Part shown: positions 54,816-63,790 of the stretch, piece after piece
Position numbering within the stretch: position 1 is the first letter of the stretch
Layout of the letters: each line of letters opens with the position of its first letter
From: Microbulbifer elongatus
GTDB lineage: Bacteria > Pseudomonadota > Gammaproteobacteria > Pseudomonadales > Cellvibrionaceae
DNA: 64,000 nucleotides
Assembly: GCF_020524885.1 (NCBI RefSeq)
Contig: NZ_JAIVKJ010000001.1
Location: 1,240,001-1,304,000 of the forward strand
Direction of reading: 5' to 3'
Made by a program: the position numbers and the translations under genes
The notes under the pieces: generated by a model
The model's input: the letters and a program-made list of their open reading frames with translations, nothing else
What the model was told of the DNA's origin: nothing
Database searches by the model: none

Positions 54816-56170
54816 AGCAGCCGGTGACACTTTTGGAACAGTTGGTTTCCCTGCTGGACCGTGAAATCGATGAACAGACACTGACACGGGCGCAACTGCA
54901 CTTGCTCGACTGGCTTGGTTGCAGTGTCTACGGCGCGCGCAGTGAACTGGCGGGAAAGCTGCAGAATTATCTTGCGCAGTGGGGTACATCCGGAAACAGC
55001 TGGAACCTCAGCGGCGGCGACAGCTGTTGGCAGGATGCGCTGCAATATCACGGCGCACTCGGCAGTGTGTCTGAGATGGATGATCTGCATCGCACATCCA
55101 CCCTGCATCCCGGGCCGGTCATTATCCCGGCCGCTTTGGCCGTGGCTGAGCTGGTGCAGGCCGGGCCTCGCGCATTGCTCGAATCCATCGTTGTGGGCTA
55201 CGAGGTCATGATTCGTATCGGCCGCGCCTTGGGGCGCGATCACTACGCGCTGTATCACAGTACTTCAACGTGCGGCAGTTTCGGGGCCGCTGCTGCAGCG
55301 GCGCGCTTACTGGGGCTCGCTCGCGAAGAAACCGTATGGGCCCTGGCCAATGCCGGCAGCCGTACTGGCGGTTTTTGGCAAATGCGACACGAGGCCGTGG
55401 AGACCAAGCATCTGCACAATGCCAGTGCCGCGCATGCCGGTGTGCAGGCTGCATTGCTCGCATCGCAACAATTGCGGGGCCCGGCAAGCCTGCTTGAAGG
55501 TACCCAGGGTTTCTTTGCCGCAACGTCTTCCCAGGCTATGCCGTTGGCAGTCATCGACCAGGCTACAGACGGATGGTTGTTGTTTCAGTGCAGCTTCAAG
55601 CCCTGGCCCGCGTGCCGGCACACGCATCCCGCGATTGATGCGGTGCGCGCCTTGGGGGACCTGCCGGCCCAGGAAATCAGCGCCGTGGATATCAGCACCT
55701 TCGGCGATGCATTGCTCTTCTGTAACCGCCCGCATCCTGAATCGTCGGCGCAGGCGCGGTTTAGCCTCCAGCACTGCGCTGCCGTAGCGATACTTTTTGG
55801 CAAGCCTGAAATTGAGCATTTTGATCAGGCGTTCCTTGAGCGGCCCGATGTGGTCGCGCTGCGCGATAAAGTGAAACTGCATGTAAACGAGGAACACCAG
55901 CGCGCTTACCCGGCGCATTTCGGCGCGACGGTGCGGGTTACCCTGCAGGATGGCAGTGATTTGGAAATGGTGTCGCACGATGCCTGGGGTGATCCCGAAT
56001 GGCCACTCGCCAGCGACGATATTATCGGCAAGGCGCGCACGCTGTTTTCCGCAGCCGGTGTCGGCGCTGAATCGACGGAAGATATTCTGGAAGTAACGCT
56101 CAATCTGAGTCGCCAGGATGATCTTGGCAGCCTGTTTACCGCCCTGCGTGGTATCCGGGGGGCGAAGTGA
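54812..56170 (+). CDS. MmgE/PrpD family protein, first copy
   Basis: 452 aa of the 2-methylcitrate dehydratase/PrpD fold. The core LLDWLGCSVYG, the GALGSVSEMDDLHRTSTLHPG region, and CGSFGAAAAAARLLGL are typical, followed by KPWPACRHTHPAIDA with conserved His residues. GTG 54812 is the start, overlapping the LeuD-like stop. PrpD enzymes dehydrate tricarboxylates or isomerise related compounds. Two divergent copies back to back suggest two related steps or a hetero-oligomer. Confidence 0.85.
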   Translation: MKQPVTLLEQLVSLLDREIDEQTLTRAQLHLLDWLGCSVYGARSELAGKLQNYLAQWGTSGNSWNLSGGDSCWQDALQYHGALGSVSEMDDLHRTSTLHPGPVIIPAALAVAELVQAGPRALLESIVVGYEVMIRIGRALGRDHYALYHSTSTCGSFGAAAAAARLLGLAREETVWALANAGSRTGGFWQMRHEAVETKHLHNASAAHAGVQAALLASQQLRGPASLLEGTQGFFAATSSQAMPLAVIDQATDGWLLFQCSFKPWPACRHTHPAIDAVRALGDLPAQEISAVDISTFGDALLFCNRPHPESSAQARFSLQHCAAVAILFGKPEIEHFDQAFLERPDVVALRDKVKLHVNEEHQRAYPAHFGATVRVTLQDGSDLEMVSHDAWGDPEWPLASDDIIGKARTLFSAAGVGAESTEDILEVTLNLSRQDDLGSLFTALRGIRGAK

Positions 56171-57561
56171 GCAGCTATGAACAGCGACTGGTTCAGCATG
56201 TTTCCGAAACACAGTTTGCGCAGCTGGATGCGGCGGCTGTAGAGGCTTGCAAAACATTTGTCCTGGACTCGATCGGAGTGGGTATCAGCGGATCCCGAAT
56301 AGACAATGCGGCCCATTTGCTCGATACCGCAACAGGGTGGGGCAGCGCTGACCGGGACCGGTCGGCGATTGTCTGGGGCTCGAGTGTGCGGCTGCCCGCA
56401 ATGCATGCCGCGATGGTGAATGCCTATCAGATCCATTGCCAGGAATTCGACTGTGTCCACGAGCAGGCGGTCGTGCATCCCATGGCGGTCATCCTGTCCG
56501 CACTGCTGGCAGAGGCGGAAGTGCTAAGGGTAGATGGGCGCGCGCTTTTGTTGTCACTGGCGCTGGCGGTGGATGTGGCCACGGTGCTGGGCATGAGTGC
56601 CGACCGACCCATGCGTTTTTTCCGCCCTGGTACCGCCGGCTGTATCGGTGCGGCGGCAGGACTGGCGCGACTGCGCGGCTATGACCAGCAAAAGATCCAG
56701 CAGGCAATGTCTATCGCCTATAGCCAAACCGGCGGCACCATGCAGGCACATACCGAGGGCGTGGCAGTACTGCCCATGCAAGTTGCCTTTAATGCGCGCA
56801 ATGCGATTACCGCCGTGGACATGGCCGACTTTGGTCTCGAGGGGCCCGATCAGTTTCTCAGCGGTGATTACGGCTACTTCTCGATTATGGAGTCCGACGG
56901 TCACGCAGAGGCGGCCTTCGCGCTGCTGGGGCGGGAGTGGCAGATTAGCCGTGTCAGCCATAAGCCGTTTCCTACCGGACGCGCGGCACACGGTACCCTG
57001 GACGCATTGATGCAGTTATTGGCGGAGCACGAATTTACCGCGCAGGACATTGATTCTGTATGTATCGAAGCGCCACCACTCGTGCGCCGTTTGGTAGATC
57101 GCCCGGTGCAACCGGGTATGAGTGTGAATTACGCGAGACTTTGTATCGGGTATGTGGCGGCAACGTTGCTGATGACGGGTAATGTCGGAGTGGGTGCGTT
57201 TGATCGCGCTGCTCTGAAGGATCCGGAGCGGCTGGCGCTGGCTGCGCGCATTCATATGGTGCCATCTGCCAGTGACGACCCAAATGCGCTCGCGCCGCAG
57301 ACGGTAACCGTTCGCCTGAAAAGTGGCAGTGAGTTTCAACGAACCTTGACGAGCATACTTGGCCATCCCGGCAACCCGCTAAGCCGCAAGCGACAACAGG
57401 ATAAGTTTGTTGATTGCCTGGCCTCAGCCCGCAGTTCCGTGGGGGTGGAGCGGGCGAACGAAATCATCGCAATGGTAGCCAGGCTGGATCAGCTGCCGTG
57501 CATTACCCGATTTACCCAGCTGTTGATGCCTGAGCGACAGCCCCTTGTCGTAACCCACTGA
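56167..57561 (+). CDS. MmgE/PrpD family protein, second copy
   Basis: 464 aa, distantly related to the preceding gene. It shows FVLDSIGVGISG at the start, the NAYQIHCQEFDCVHEQAVVHP region equivalent to the dehydratase histidine segment, and FKPxxTGRAAHG replaced by HKPFPTGRAAHGTLDA. Its start GTG 56167 overlaps the first copy's stop. The degree of divergence indicates functional specialisation. The reaction is not decided by sequence. Confidence 0.85.
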   Translation: MSSYEQRLVQHVSETQFAQLDAAAVEACKTFVLDSIGVGISGSRIDNAAHLLDTATGWGSADRDRSAIVWGSSVRLPAMHAAMVNAYQIHCQEFDCVHEQAVVHPMAVILSALLAEAEVLRVDGRALLLSLALAVDVATVLGMSADRPMRFFRPGTAGCIGAAAGLARLRGYDQQKIQQAMSIAYSQTGGTMQAHTEGVAVLPMQVAFNARNAITAVDMADFGLEGPDQFLSGDYGYFSIMESDGHAEAAFALLGREWQISRVSHKPFPTGRAAHGTLDALMQLLAEHEFTAQDIDSVCIEAPPLVRRLVDRPVQPGMSVNYARLCIGYVAATLLMTGNVGVGAFDRAALKDPERLALAARIHMVPSASDDPNALAPQTVTVRLKSGSEFQRTLTSILGHPGNPLSRKRQQDKFVDCLASARSSVGVERANEIIAMVARLDQLPCITRFTQLLMPERQPLVVTH

Positions 57562-57579
57562 AGAGAGTGAAAGTCCCTT

Positions 57580-58980
57580 ATGCCGTACCCAAGCTATTTT
57601 GAGAGCTTTGATGTTCACCAGGCGCTTATGGATTACCCGCTCGGCGATGCTTTTCTGGCGCGCTATGCGGGAATGTCGCGCGAGGAACTGCGCCAGCTGC
57701 AGAACAAGCGCTTTCTCAAGTTGATGGCGCGTGGCTGGGAGATCCCATTCTATCAGCGGCTGTGGGGCGACGCCGGCATTGAGCCGGGGGATATCCGGAG
57801 TCTCGATGACATTGAAAAGCTGCCGGTCTTCTCCAAGTCCGACATTATGCAAAGTGTCGAACAGTTTCCGCCGATCGGGGATTTCAGTGGGCTTGAAGGA
57901 TTGGCGCCAGAGCAGCGGCCTCCGGTTGTATTCCATACAACCAGCGGTACTACGGGCAGGCCGCAGCCGATTATTTTTGGCCCGCGCGGGCGCGAGATAC
58001 AGGCCATGCTGGTGGCTCGGGCCTATCGTTTCATGGGGCTCAAACCCGGCGCTACGGTACAGTCCACTTACGGCCACGGCATGATTAACGGCGGCCACTA
58101 CATTCGCGAGGCGGTTACCCGCTATACCAATGCGCTGTTTCTTTCTGCCGGCACTGGCCTCGAGACACGCTCTGCACAGCAGGTGCAATTGATGCACGAC
58201 TTCGGTGTCAATGTCATTGTTGGTTTTGCGGATTACATCAAAAAGCTGGCGAGTGTTGCCGAAGAACAGGGACTGAAACCCGGTGAAGATATTCGCATCG
58301 ATATGATTATCGGCCACCTCGGGCAGGAGACCCGCGCGGCATTGAGTGAGGCCTGGGGGGGTACAAAGCTGTACGACTGGTACGGCGTTGCTGATACCGG
58401 TTGCATTGCCGCGGAGGGGCCAGACCAGAACGGCCTGTATGTCTGGGAGGATGCGCACTATCTGGAATTACTGGATGTGGATAGTGGCCAGTGTGTCGCT
58501 CCTGGGGATACCGGCAACATGGTGGTGACCTGTCTGTACAAGGACGACATCTATCCTGTGATCCGCTTTAACACCTGTGATATCACCGAGGAAATCCCGG
58601 GTGAAAATCCTTACCAGCTGCCGTTCCGGCGCATCAAGGGTTTTCTCGGTCGCTCGGACAACATGGTCAAGCTGCGCGGAATCAATGTCTATCCGCACGG
58701 TATCGGCGGCATGCTGGCTGAGCTCCCGGGCTTTACGGGGGAATATATCTGTATTGCTGAACGCGATGATTCGGGTCGGGAAACGCTTACAGTGATGCTG
58801 GAGGTAACTGATCCGGTAGGCACGCACCCGGCGATTGCTGAACAATGCTCTGATATGCTGAAGCGGAAGCTGGGGCTGGAGGTGGGAGTGGAGCCTGTAC
58901 CGGCAGGCGCTACTGCCCAGTGGACCGAGATTGATCGCCGGCAGAAACCGCTGCGCTTACTCGACCGTCGATTTGGTTAG
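57580..58980 (+). CDS. Phenylacetate-CoA ligase-type acyl-CoA synthetase
   Basis: 466 aa of the PaaK branch of the ANL superfamily. It has the motif HTTSGTTGRPQP with ATP-site glycine and serine/threonine residues, the YDWYGVADTG segment and the CLYKDDIYPVIRFNTCDI core, followed by FLGRSDNMVKLRGINVYPHGI, where the domain switches. It would activate an aromatic or aliphatic acid generated by the earlier steps. It follows the second PrpD by 18 bases in the same operon. The exact acid is unknown. Confidence 0.87.
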   Translation: MPYPSYFESFDVHQALMDYPLGDAFLARYAGMSREELRQLQNKRFLKLMARGWEIPFYQRLWGDAGIEPGDIRSLDDIEKLPVFSKSDIMQSVEQFPPIGDFSGLEGLAPEQRPPVVFHTTSGTTGRPQPIIFGPRGREIQAMLVARAYRFMGLKPGATVQSTYGHGMINGGHYIREAVTRYTNALFLSAGTGLETRSAQQVQLMHDFGVNVIVGFADYIKKLASVAEEQGLKPGEDIRIDMIIGHLGQETRAALSEAWGGTKLYDWYGVADTGCIAAEGPDQNGLYVWEDAHYLELLDVDSGQCVAPGDTGNMVVTCLYKDDIYPVIRFNTCDITEEIPGENPYQLPFRRIKGFLGRSDNMVKLRGINVYPHGIGGMLAELPGFTGEYICIAERDDSGRETLTVMLEVTDPVGTHPAIAEQCSDMLKRKLGLEVGVEPVPAGATAQWTEIDRRQKPLRLLDRRFG

Positions 58981-59011
58981 AACCGTGCGACTTCTACCCT
59001 GGAAGAAGCTT

Positions 59012-60388
59012 ATGGCCCAGAAAAAACACTGCGTTATCAGTGACGAAATGCTCGCGAAGGATGCCACCGCACTGGCGGCGTGCCTGCAGCGCGGGGAGCT
59101 CAGCAGTCAGGCGCTGACCGCGCGCACACTGGCGGCGATCGCGCGCAGTCAGCAGGATATCAATGCGTTCGTGCATATAGACCGTGAGGGCGCCATGAAT
59201 GCGGCGCGCGAGGCCGATGTTCGGCGGCGAATGGGAAAGCCCTTATCCGCGTTTGACGGACTTACCTGCGCCGTCAAGGACAATATTGATGTCGCCGGCA
59301 TGCCGACGGCCAATGGCCTGGGTTACCGGGGCGCAGCGCCGGTGGCTAGGCAGGATGCGCCGGCAGTTGCCCGCCTTCGTGCGGCGGGAATTATCGTGCT
59401 TGGTAAGCTGAATATGCATGAAATTGCCCTCGGTGCTACCAATGAAAACCCCCACTGGGGGCGCTGTGAGAATCCTCTGCGTGCTGGCTATACCCCGGGT
59501 GGATCCAGTGGTGGGTCTGGCGCGGCGGTGGCCGCCGGGCTCTGCGCATTCGCCCTCGGCACCGATACCATGGGCTCGGTACGTATACCGGCCAGCTATT
59601 GCGGTATCGCCGGGCTTAAGCCGGGGCGAGATAGTCTCACCATGGCGGGAGTGACGCGCCTGTGTCGGCAACTGGATACTGTCGGCCCGCTGGCGAAGTC
59701 GGCACGGGATCTCTCGACATTATGGCCACTGCTGAACGGGTCTTCGTCACCGGCGGTAAGGCCTTCGCGCAAATCCGATCTTAACCGCGTGCGCTGGGCG
59801 GTGATGGAAGATTGTGAGCGGGTCGGTGTGGATGCGGATATCAGCAAGGTCTTCAGGGAACTGACGGAGCGTCTACCGGGGGCCCAGCACTTGCCGTTAA
59901 ATTTTTCTACCGTTGATTTTTCTGCAATCCGCCGTGCCGGTCTTTTGCTGTGCGAGGCGGAAGCGAATGTGACATTCGCCGCGGAACTGAAACAGCAGCC
60001 GCAACTATTTTCCGAACAATTGCATGGGCTACTGCAGTGGGGCGCGCAACGTAGTGCGCCGGAATTGGTACAGGCAGCGGACACAGTAATGACGGCTGGC
60101 GATTGGCTACAACAGCAAATGCGCGGCGTCGATTTCCTGCTCACACCTACTGCGCCGCAGACGGCATTTCCGTTTGCGGAGGCAGCGCCCGTTAACCAGG
60201 CCAATCTCACCAGCGTGGTGAATATGGCAGGTCTGCCGGCAGTGAGTATCCCGCTTGGGACGTCTGAGGACGGGTTGCCGTTCGGGCTGCAAATTGTTGG
60301 CGGTACCGGCTCAGAGACGGCAATACTGGGTATCTCGGTGGCGCTGCAGGAGTGGCTGGCGGTACACGAACTCGCCGTCACGGCATAA
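59012..60388 (+). CDS. Amidase-signature hydrolase
   Basis: 458 aa with the Ser-cis-Ser-Lys triad: Lys89 in CAVKDNIDVAG, cis-Ser165 in GGSSGGSG and nucleophile Ser189 in GTDTMGSVRIPAS. A methionine replaces the usual glycine just ahead of the GS pair (DTMGS rather than DTGGS), which could alter the oxyanion pocket. The start is ATG 59012, with GGAAGAAG upstream; the frame extends to 58931 inside the ligase gene. In this operon it would open an amide or imide, for example an alkylmaleimide or maleamate; that is inference. Confidence 0.87.
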   Translation: MAQKKHCVISDEMLAKDATALAACLQRGELSSQALTARTLAAIARSQQDINAFVHIDREGAMNAAREADVRRRMGKPLSAFDGLTCAVKDNIDVAGMPTANGLGYRGAAPVARQDAPAVARLRAAGIIVLGKLNMHEIALGATNENPHWGRCENPLRAGYTPGGSSGGSGAAVAAGLCAFALGTDTMGSVRIPASYCGIAGLKPGRDSLTMAGVTRLCRQLDTVGPLAKSARDLSTLWPLLNGSSSPAVRPSRKSDLNRVRWAVMEDCERVGVDADISKVFRELTERLPGAQHLPLNFSTVDFSAIRRAGLLLCEAEANVTFAAELKQQPQLFSEQLHGLLQWGAQRSAPELVQAADTVMTAGDWLQQQMRGVDFLLTPTAPQTAFPFAEAAPVNQANLTSVVNMAGLPAVSIPLGTSEDGLPFGLQIVGGTGSETAILGISVALQEWLAVHELAVTA

Positions 60389-60415
60389 AGAATTCTCGGA
60401 GCAGGGGAGTGCACT

Positions 60416-61258
60416 ATGACAATTGAAGTCGCCTCGCAAGACAAAACCGTCGTTGCACCGCACGTGGATTTGAGTGTCGATGGTGCACTCGCTCACATTA
60501 GCCTGGTAAATCCTGGCCAGCGCAATGCAATGACGGTGGAAATGTGGGGGCAACTTGCGGCCCAGCTTGATCGAATCGAGGCGGATGATGGTATTCGCGC
60601 TGTTTTGCTCACTGGTGCCGGTTCCCGCGCTTTTTGTGCCGGGGCGCATATCGGGGAGCTTTCTCAGGCGATGCGCGACCCGGAGGTTATGCGCCAACAG
60701 AATGTGTTGATTCAGCATGTACAGCTGAAATTGCAACGATTGTCCCGGCCGACTCTGGCAGTGATTCGTGGCACCTGTTACGGCGGTGGCTGCGGTCTGG
60801 CGTTGGCGTGCGATATCCGTATTGCCGACACCTCAGCACAGTTTGCAATAACCCCGGCAAAGCTCGGTATTCTCTACAGCATCGCGGACACCCAGCGGCT
60901 GGTACGGGCAGTTGGGGATGGCAACGCGCGCGAGATGTTACTCACCGGGCGACCTGTGGATGCCGCCCGTGCCCTGCAAATTGGCCTGATACAGCACATG
61001 GTGGAAAGCAGTGCACTTGAGGAGAAGGCGAGGGAGCTTGGCCAGGCGATGGTGGAAAATTCCCAGTACTCCCAGCGCTGGACCAAGGCTACGCTGGGAT
61101 ACCTCGCGGATGTTTCGTCGGGGGAAAAGGAAGATGGTGAGGAGCTGAATGCGCTATTACGCGCATTTGACGATGCATTTGCGGGGCAGGACTTTGCCGA
61201 GGGTGCAGCCGCATTTCTGGCGCGGCGCAAGGCAAGTTTCCGCTGGCCGCAGGAGTAG
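60416..61258 (+). CDS. Enoyl-CoA hydratase/isomerase family protein
   Basis: 280 aa crotonase-fold enzyme with the oxyanion-hole segments LLTGAGSRAFCAGAHIGEL and GTCYGGGCGLALACDIRIA. The residues equivalent to the two catalytic glutamates are not obvious from eye comparison, so hydratase, isomerase or hydrolase activity are all possible. It ends the LeuC-to-crotonase operon and converges on the small unknown gene at 61266 with a seven-base gap. Confidence 0.88.
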   Translation: MTIEVASQDKTVVAPHVDLSVDGALAHISLVNPGQRNAMTVEMWGQLAAQLDRIEADDGIRAVLLTGAGSRAFCAGAHIGELSQAMRDPEVMRQQNVLIQHVQLKLQRLSRPTLAVIRGTCYGGGCGLALACDIRIADTSAQFAITPAKLGILYSIADTQRLVRAVGDGNAREMLLTGRPVDAARALQIGLIQHMVESSALEEKARELGQAMVENSQYSQRWTKATLGYLADVSSGEKEDGEELNALLRAFDDAFAGQDFAEGAAAFLARRKASFRWPQE

Positions 61259-61265
61259 GTTGCTT

Positions 61266-61661
61266 TCAGGTATTGGCCAGTTCTTCGATAAGATCTTCCA
61301 ACTCGGTAGTAGCGCTCACGTTTTCTTTGTGAGCCTGGCGCCGGGCCTGGCTGTCTTCATCGAATTGTTCAATCTCCTGCTGTACTACGCGCAGAATTCT
61401 GGCGATGAACTCCTGGTGCCACAGCCCTCGCTCTTGTGACGCTTCGGAATCCGGTTCGTAGCGATCGATCGCCTCACGCTCCAGCAGGCCGCGCGCATCC
61501 AGCAGGCGCTCCAGGGTATCGATTCGTTCCCGTGCGACCGCCAGCTCCCCGGCCACGGCCATCAGGATCGCCATCAGGCGATCCGTATCCGAATCTTTGA
61601 AATACATCGGGCGCTTGCCGCGAGCCTTGTTGCCCGCCATGGTGATCGGATCCAGCGTCAT
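61266..61661 (-). CDS. Small hypothetical protein with coiled-coil tendency
   Basis: 131 aa, highly charged. The segment MAILMAVAGELAVARERIDTLERLLDARGLLEREAID looks helical and could form a coiled coil. There is no signal peptide and no recognised domain. It lies immediately downstream of the methyltransferase on the same strand (37-base gap), so it may be cotranscribed. I cannot assign a function. Confidence 0.55.
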   Translation of the reverse strand: MTLDPITMAGNKARGKRPMYFKDSDTDRLMAILMAVAGELAVARERIDTLERLLDARGLLEREAIDRYEPDSEASQERGLWHQEFIARILRVVQQEIEQFDEDSQARRQAHKENVSATTELEDLIEELANT

Positions 61662-61698
61662 GACCTTACTCCCGATATCTGATTAAAAGCATATTCGA

Positions 61699-62886
61699 TT
61701 ATTTACTTGCGATGTACGCGTGCCAGGCGGGCTTACGACCGAAGTCTTCGCTGTCGCTCGCGGCCTTGGCGGCGCTGGGGAACAGCTCTTCATCCACTAC
61801 GGCAAATAGCCCCAGCGTTGAAATTCTTTCTCGTGCGAACCCGGCGTGCTCGATTGCCTCGAACAGGTCCAGGTCGTGCAGCGTGCCCCAGAAAGGCTCG
61901 TTGTTGTTGCGGGTGTCCCAGTCGCGCATAAACTGCTCATAGGGCGGCATGTCCGGGGTGAACTGCGGTTGCTCAATGTGTACCACCTTGCCGCCATCCG
62001 CCAGCAAGCGGTGGGTTTCGCCCAGAATGCGCGGTAGCGCGCGGCTGGACGTTTCGTGGAGAAACATGCAGGTGATGATCAGATCGAAACTGCCGTCCTC
62101 GGCGTTGATGGACTCGGCGTTTTCCTGGCGGAAAGTAATATTGCTTATGCCCAGTGAACTGGCACGGGCATTAGCGTAACGCAGCACCGGCGCCGACACG
62201 TCAATCGCGAGGATTTCCGTATCCGGGAAGGCCTGGGCAAGCGGCACGATGTTGTGCCCGACGGTACAGCCAATATCGAGAATACGCCGTGGGCAAAAAC
62301 CGTTTTCCGCCTGTTGCTTTAGCCACTCTACCAGCGCCTGACCGCCACCATCGCTATAGCGCCCCAGCATTCCGGCGGTGGTGACAAAGATGCCACTGTC
62401 GTAGTTGGCACCCGCGGCGATGTCATCTTTGCAATATTCGGTGTGATAGCCCCCAGGCATGCAGTGAATGTCCACGGCGCTCATGTAGCGAGGCGTTTCT
62501 ACTGCGGCATTTAATTGCAGTGAGGTGCTGTCTTCATTCAGTTTTTTGGCCTTGTCGACCAATTCAGGCAGTTGGCGGAACACCATCGCACGACTGTTCT
62601 GCTGTCGCATTTCCATGGTGTTGCGGCGCAGCGAACTCCAGAATTGATAAACGGACTCGCGCTTTAGCAGTTCGCCTACTTCGCGACGGTTGGACGGCGA
62701 AGCGCCTTCGTCAACGCGTTTATCGTATGCCTTGCGCACACCTGGGAGCACCTGCGACGCCAGGTGGATATTCAGGTTGGTCAGAAAATTAAACCGCGCT
62801 ATTTCGTCGTGGCTTGCTTTCGGAAACACATCGTGGCGCCCGACTGCATTCCAGGCGGGCGGTGCCTGCCGAGCTGCGTTGGCCAT
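61699..62886 (-). CDS. SAM-dependent methyltransferase
   Basis: 395 aa with a long N-terminal helical region (about 190 residues) before a class I methyltransferase core: motif I ILDIGCTVGHNI, acidic post-motif ILAIDVSAPVLRYA, SFDLIITCMFLHET and the later KVVHIEQP. The N-terminal part is not recognised. It is preceded by an FNR-type site about 60 bases upstream, shared in pattern with the two other regulated units. Substrate unknown; in this setting a carboxylate or tetrapyrrole-derived acid is conceivable. Confidence 0.78.
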   Translation of the reverse strand: MANAARQAPPAWNAVGRHDVFPKASHDEIARFNFLTNLNIHLASQVLPGVRKAYDKRVDEGASPSNRREVGELLKRESVYQFWSSLRRNTMEMRQQNSRAMVFRQLPELVDKAKKLNEDSTSLQLNAAVETPRYMSAVDIHCMPGGYHTEYCKDDIAAGANYDSGIFVTTAGMLGRYSDGGGQALVEWLKQQAENGFCPRRILDIGCTVGHNIVPLAQAFPDTEILAIDVSAPVLRYANARASSLGISNITFRQENAESINAEDGSFDLIITCMFLHETSSRALPRILGETHRLLADGGKVVHIEQPQFTPDMPPYEQFMRDWDTRNNNEPFWGTLHDLDLFEAIEHAGFARERISTLGLFAVVDEELFPSAAKAASDSEDFGRKPAWHAYIASK

Positions 62887-62946
62887 GGGGAACTCCGCAA
62901 TTTGCGAGGATTTTCCCGTAGTCTATCGAGGTGCGACACATTGCCC

Positions 62947-62960
62947 ATGACAATTGTCAA
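62947..62960. promoter_or_regulatory. FNR/FixK-type palindrome, copy 3
   Basis: ATGACAATTGTCAA equals the form TTGAC-AATT-GTCAA with one changed base. It starts 61 bases upstream of the methyltransferase start, the same spacing as the other two copies. Confidence 0.6.
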
Positions 62961-63028
62961 CTTGGATGGGTTGCTCATCAGGCACGCCATAAGCAGTGCC
63001 TGATCGCACGAGGAAACAGTCGAAAATG

Positions 63029-63718
63029 TTAGTGAACGCTGGCGAGTTCTTCCAGCACACTGCGGTCGAGAATACGAATGCGGTGGGCGCTGACGATTTC
63101 AATCAACTGCATGGATTTTAGACGGGCGAAGGCGCGGCTGACGGTTTCGATCGTCAGGCCGAGATAGTCGGCGATGTCCTGGCGGCTCATGATCAACTCG
63201 ATATCGGCATTTTGTGTGCCGCACTGGCGTCGACCGATTTGGGCGAGCAGAAAGCAGAGGCGCTCGTGTGCTTTTTTCTGTCCAAGTGCAAACAACTGGT
63301 CCAGGGTCTGCGCCAATACATTGCCGCCGATCTGGCGTGCATTGGCCTTGAGGGTGGAGGATTGATCCACCAGCGAAAGAAACTCCCGGCGAACAAAGCA
63401 CTGCAGCTCGGTCTCGCGCAGTGCGACCACGCTGTACTCGTAGTCTTCGGTATTGGTAAAACCGATATAGTCCCCGGAATAGGCGAACGCGATCACCTGC
63501 CGGCGGCCGGAGCGTGACAGGCGCTCGATCATCAGAGTGCCGGAGACTACAACGTACACATTTTGTGCAGTGCTGTGTTGTTTGATCAGTTGATCGCCGG
63601 CGGAGATACGCCGGCGCTGGCAAATGGCGGTAAGGTCCGCGAGCTCCTCGTTGCCGAGGCCGCGGAACAGCTTGGAATGGAAAAACGTTTCTGGGGGTTT
63701 CAATGCGGGATTATTCAC
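63029..63718 (-). CDS. Crp/Fnr-family transcriptional regulator
   Basis: 229 aa with an N-terminal cyclic-nucleotide-binding-type beta barrel (about 10-125), a long dimer helix and a C-terminal helix-turn-helix (about 170-205). The recognition helix contains E-T-V-S-R (LTIETVSRAFARLK), the E-x-x-S-R signature of FNR/FixK proteins that bind TTGAT-type half-sites. The four-cysteine cluster of FNR at the N-terminus is missing, so oxygen sensing via Fe-S is unlikely. It is the probable regulator of the three palindromes in region C. Confidence 0.9.
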   Translation of the reverse strand: MNNPALKPPETFFHSKLFRGLGNEELADLTAICQRRRISAGDQLIKQHSTAQNVYVVVSGTLMIERLSRSGRRQVIAFAYSGDYIGFTNTEDYEYSVVALRETELQCFVRREFLSLVDQSSTLKANARQIGGNVLAQTLDQLFALGQKKAHERLCFLLAQIGRRQCGTQNADIELIMSRQDIADYLGLTIETVSRAFARLKSMQLIEIVSAHRIRILDRSVLEELASVH

Positions 63719-63790
63719 CGGGACCCTTCCTGATAATTCTTATTCCCGCAGCCTAAACCCAACCATCGTGTCTGTCTACGTCATCGAAGG

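Noticed and set aside
55307-58458. Long antisense frames opposite the PrpD and ligase genes (55307-56257, 57424-58458)
   Set aside because: They are shadows of well-supported genes, and no motif is visible.
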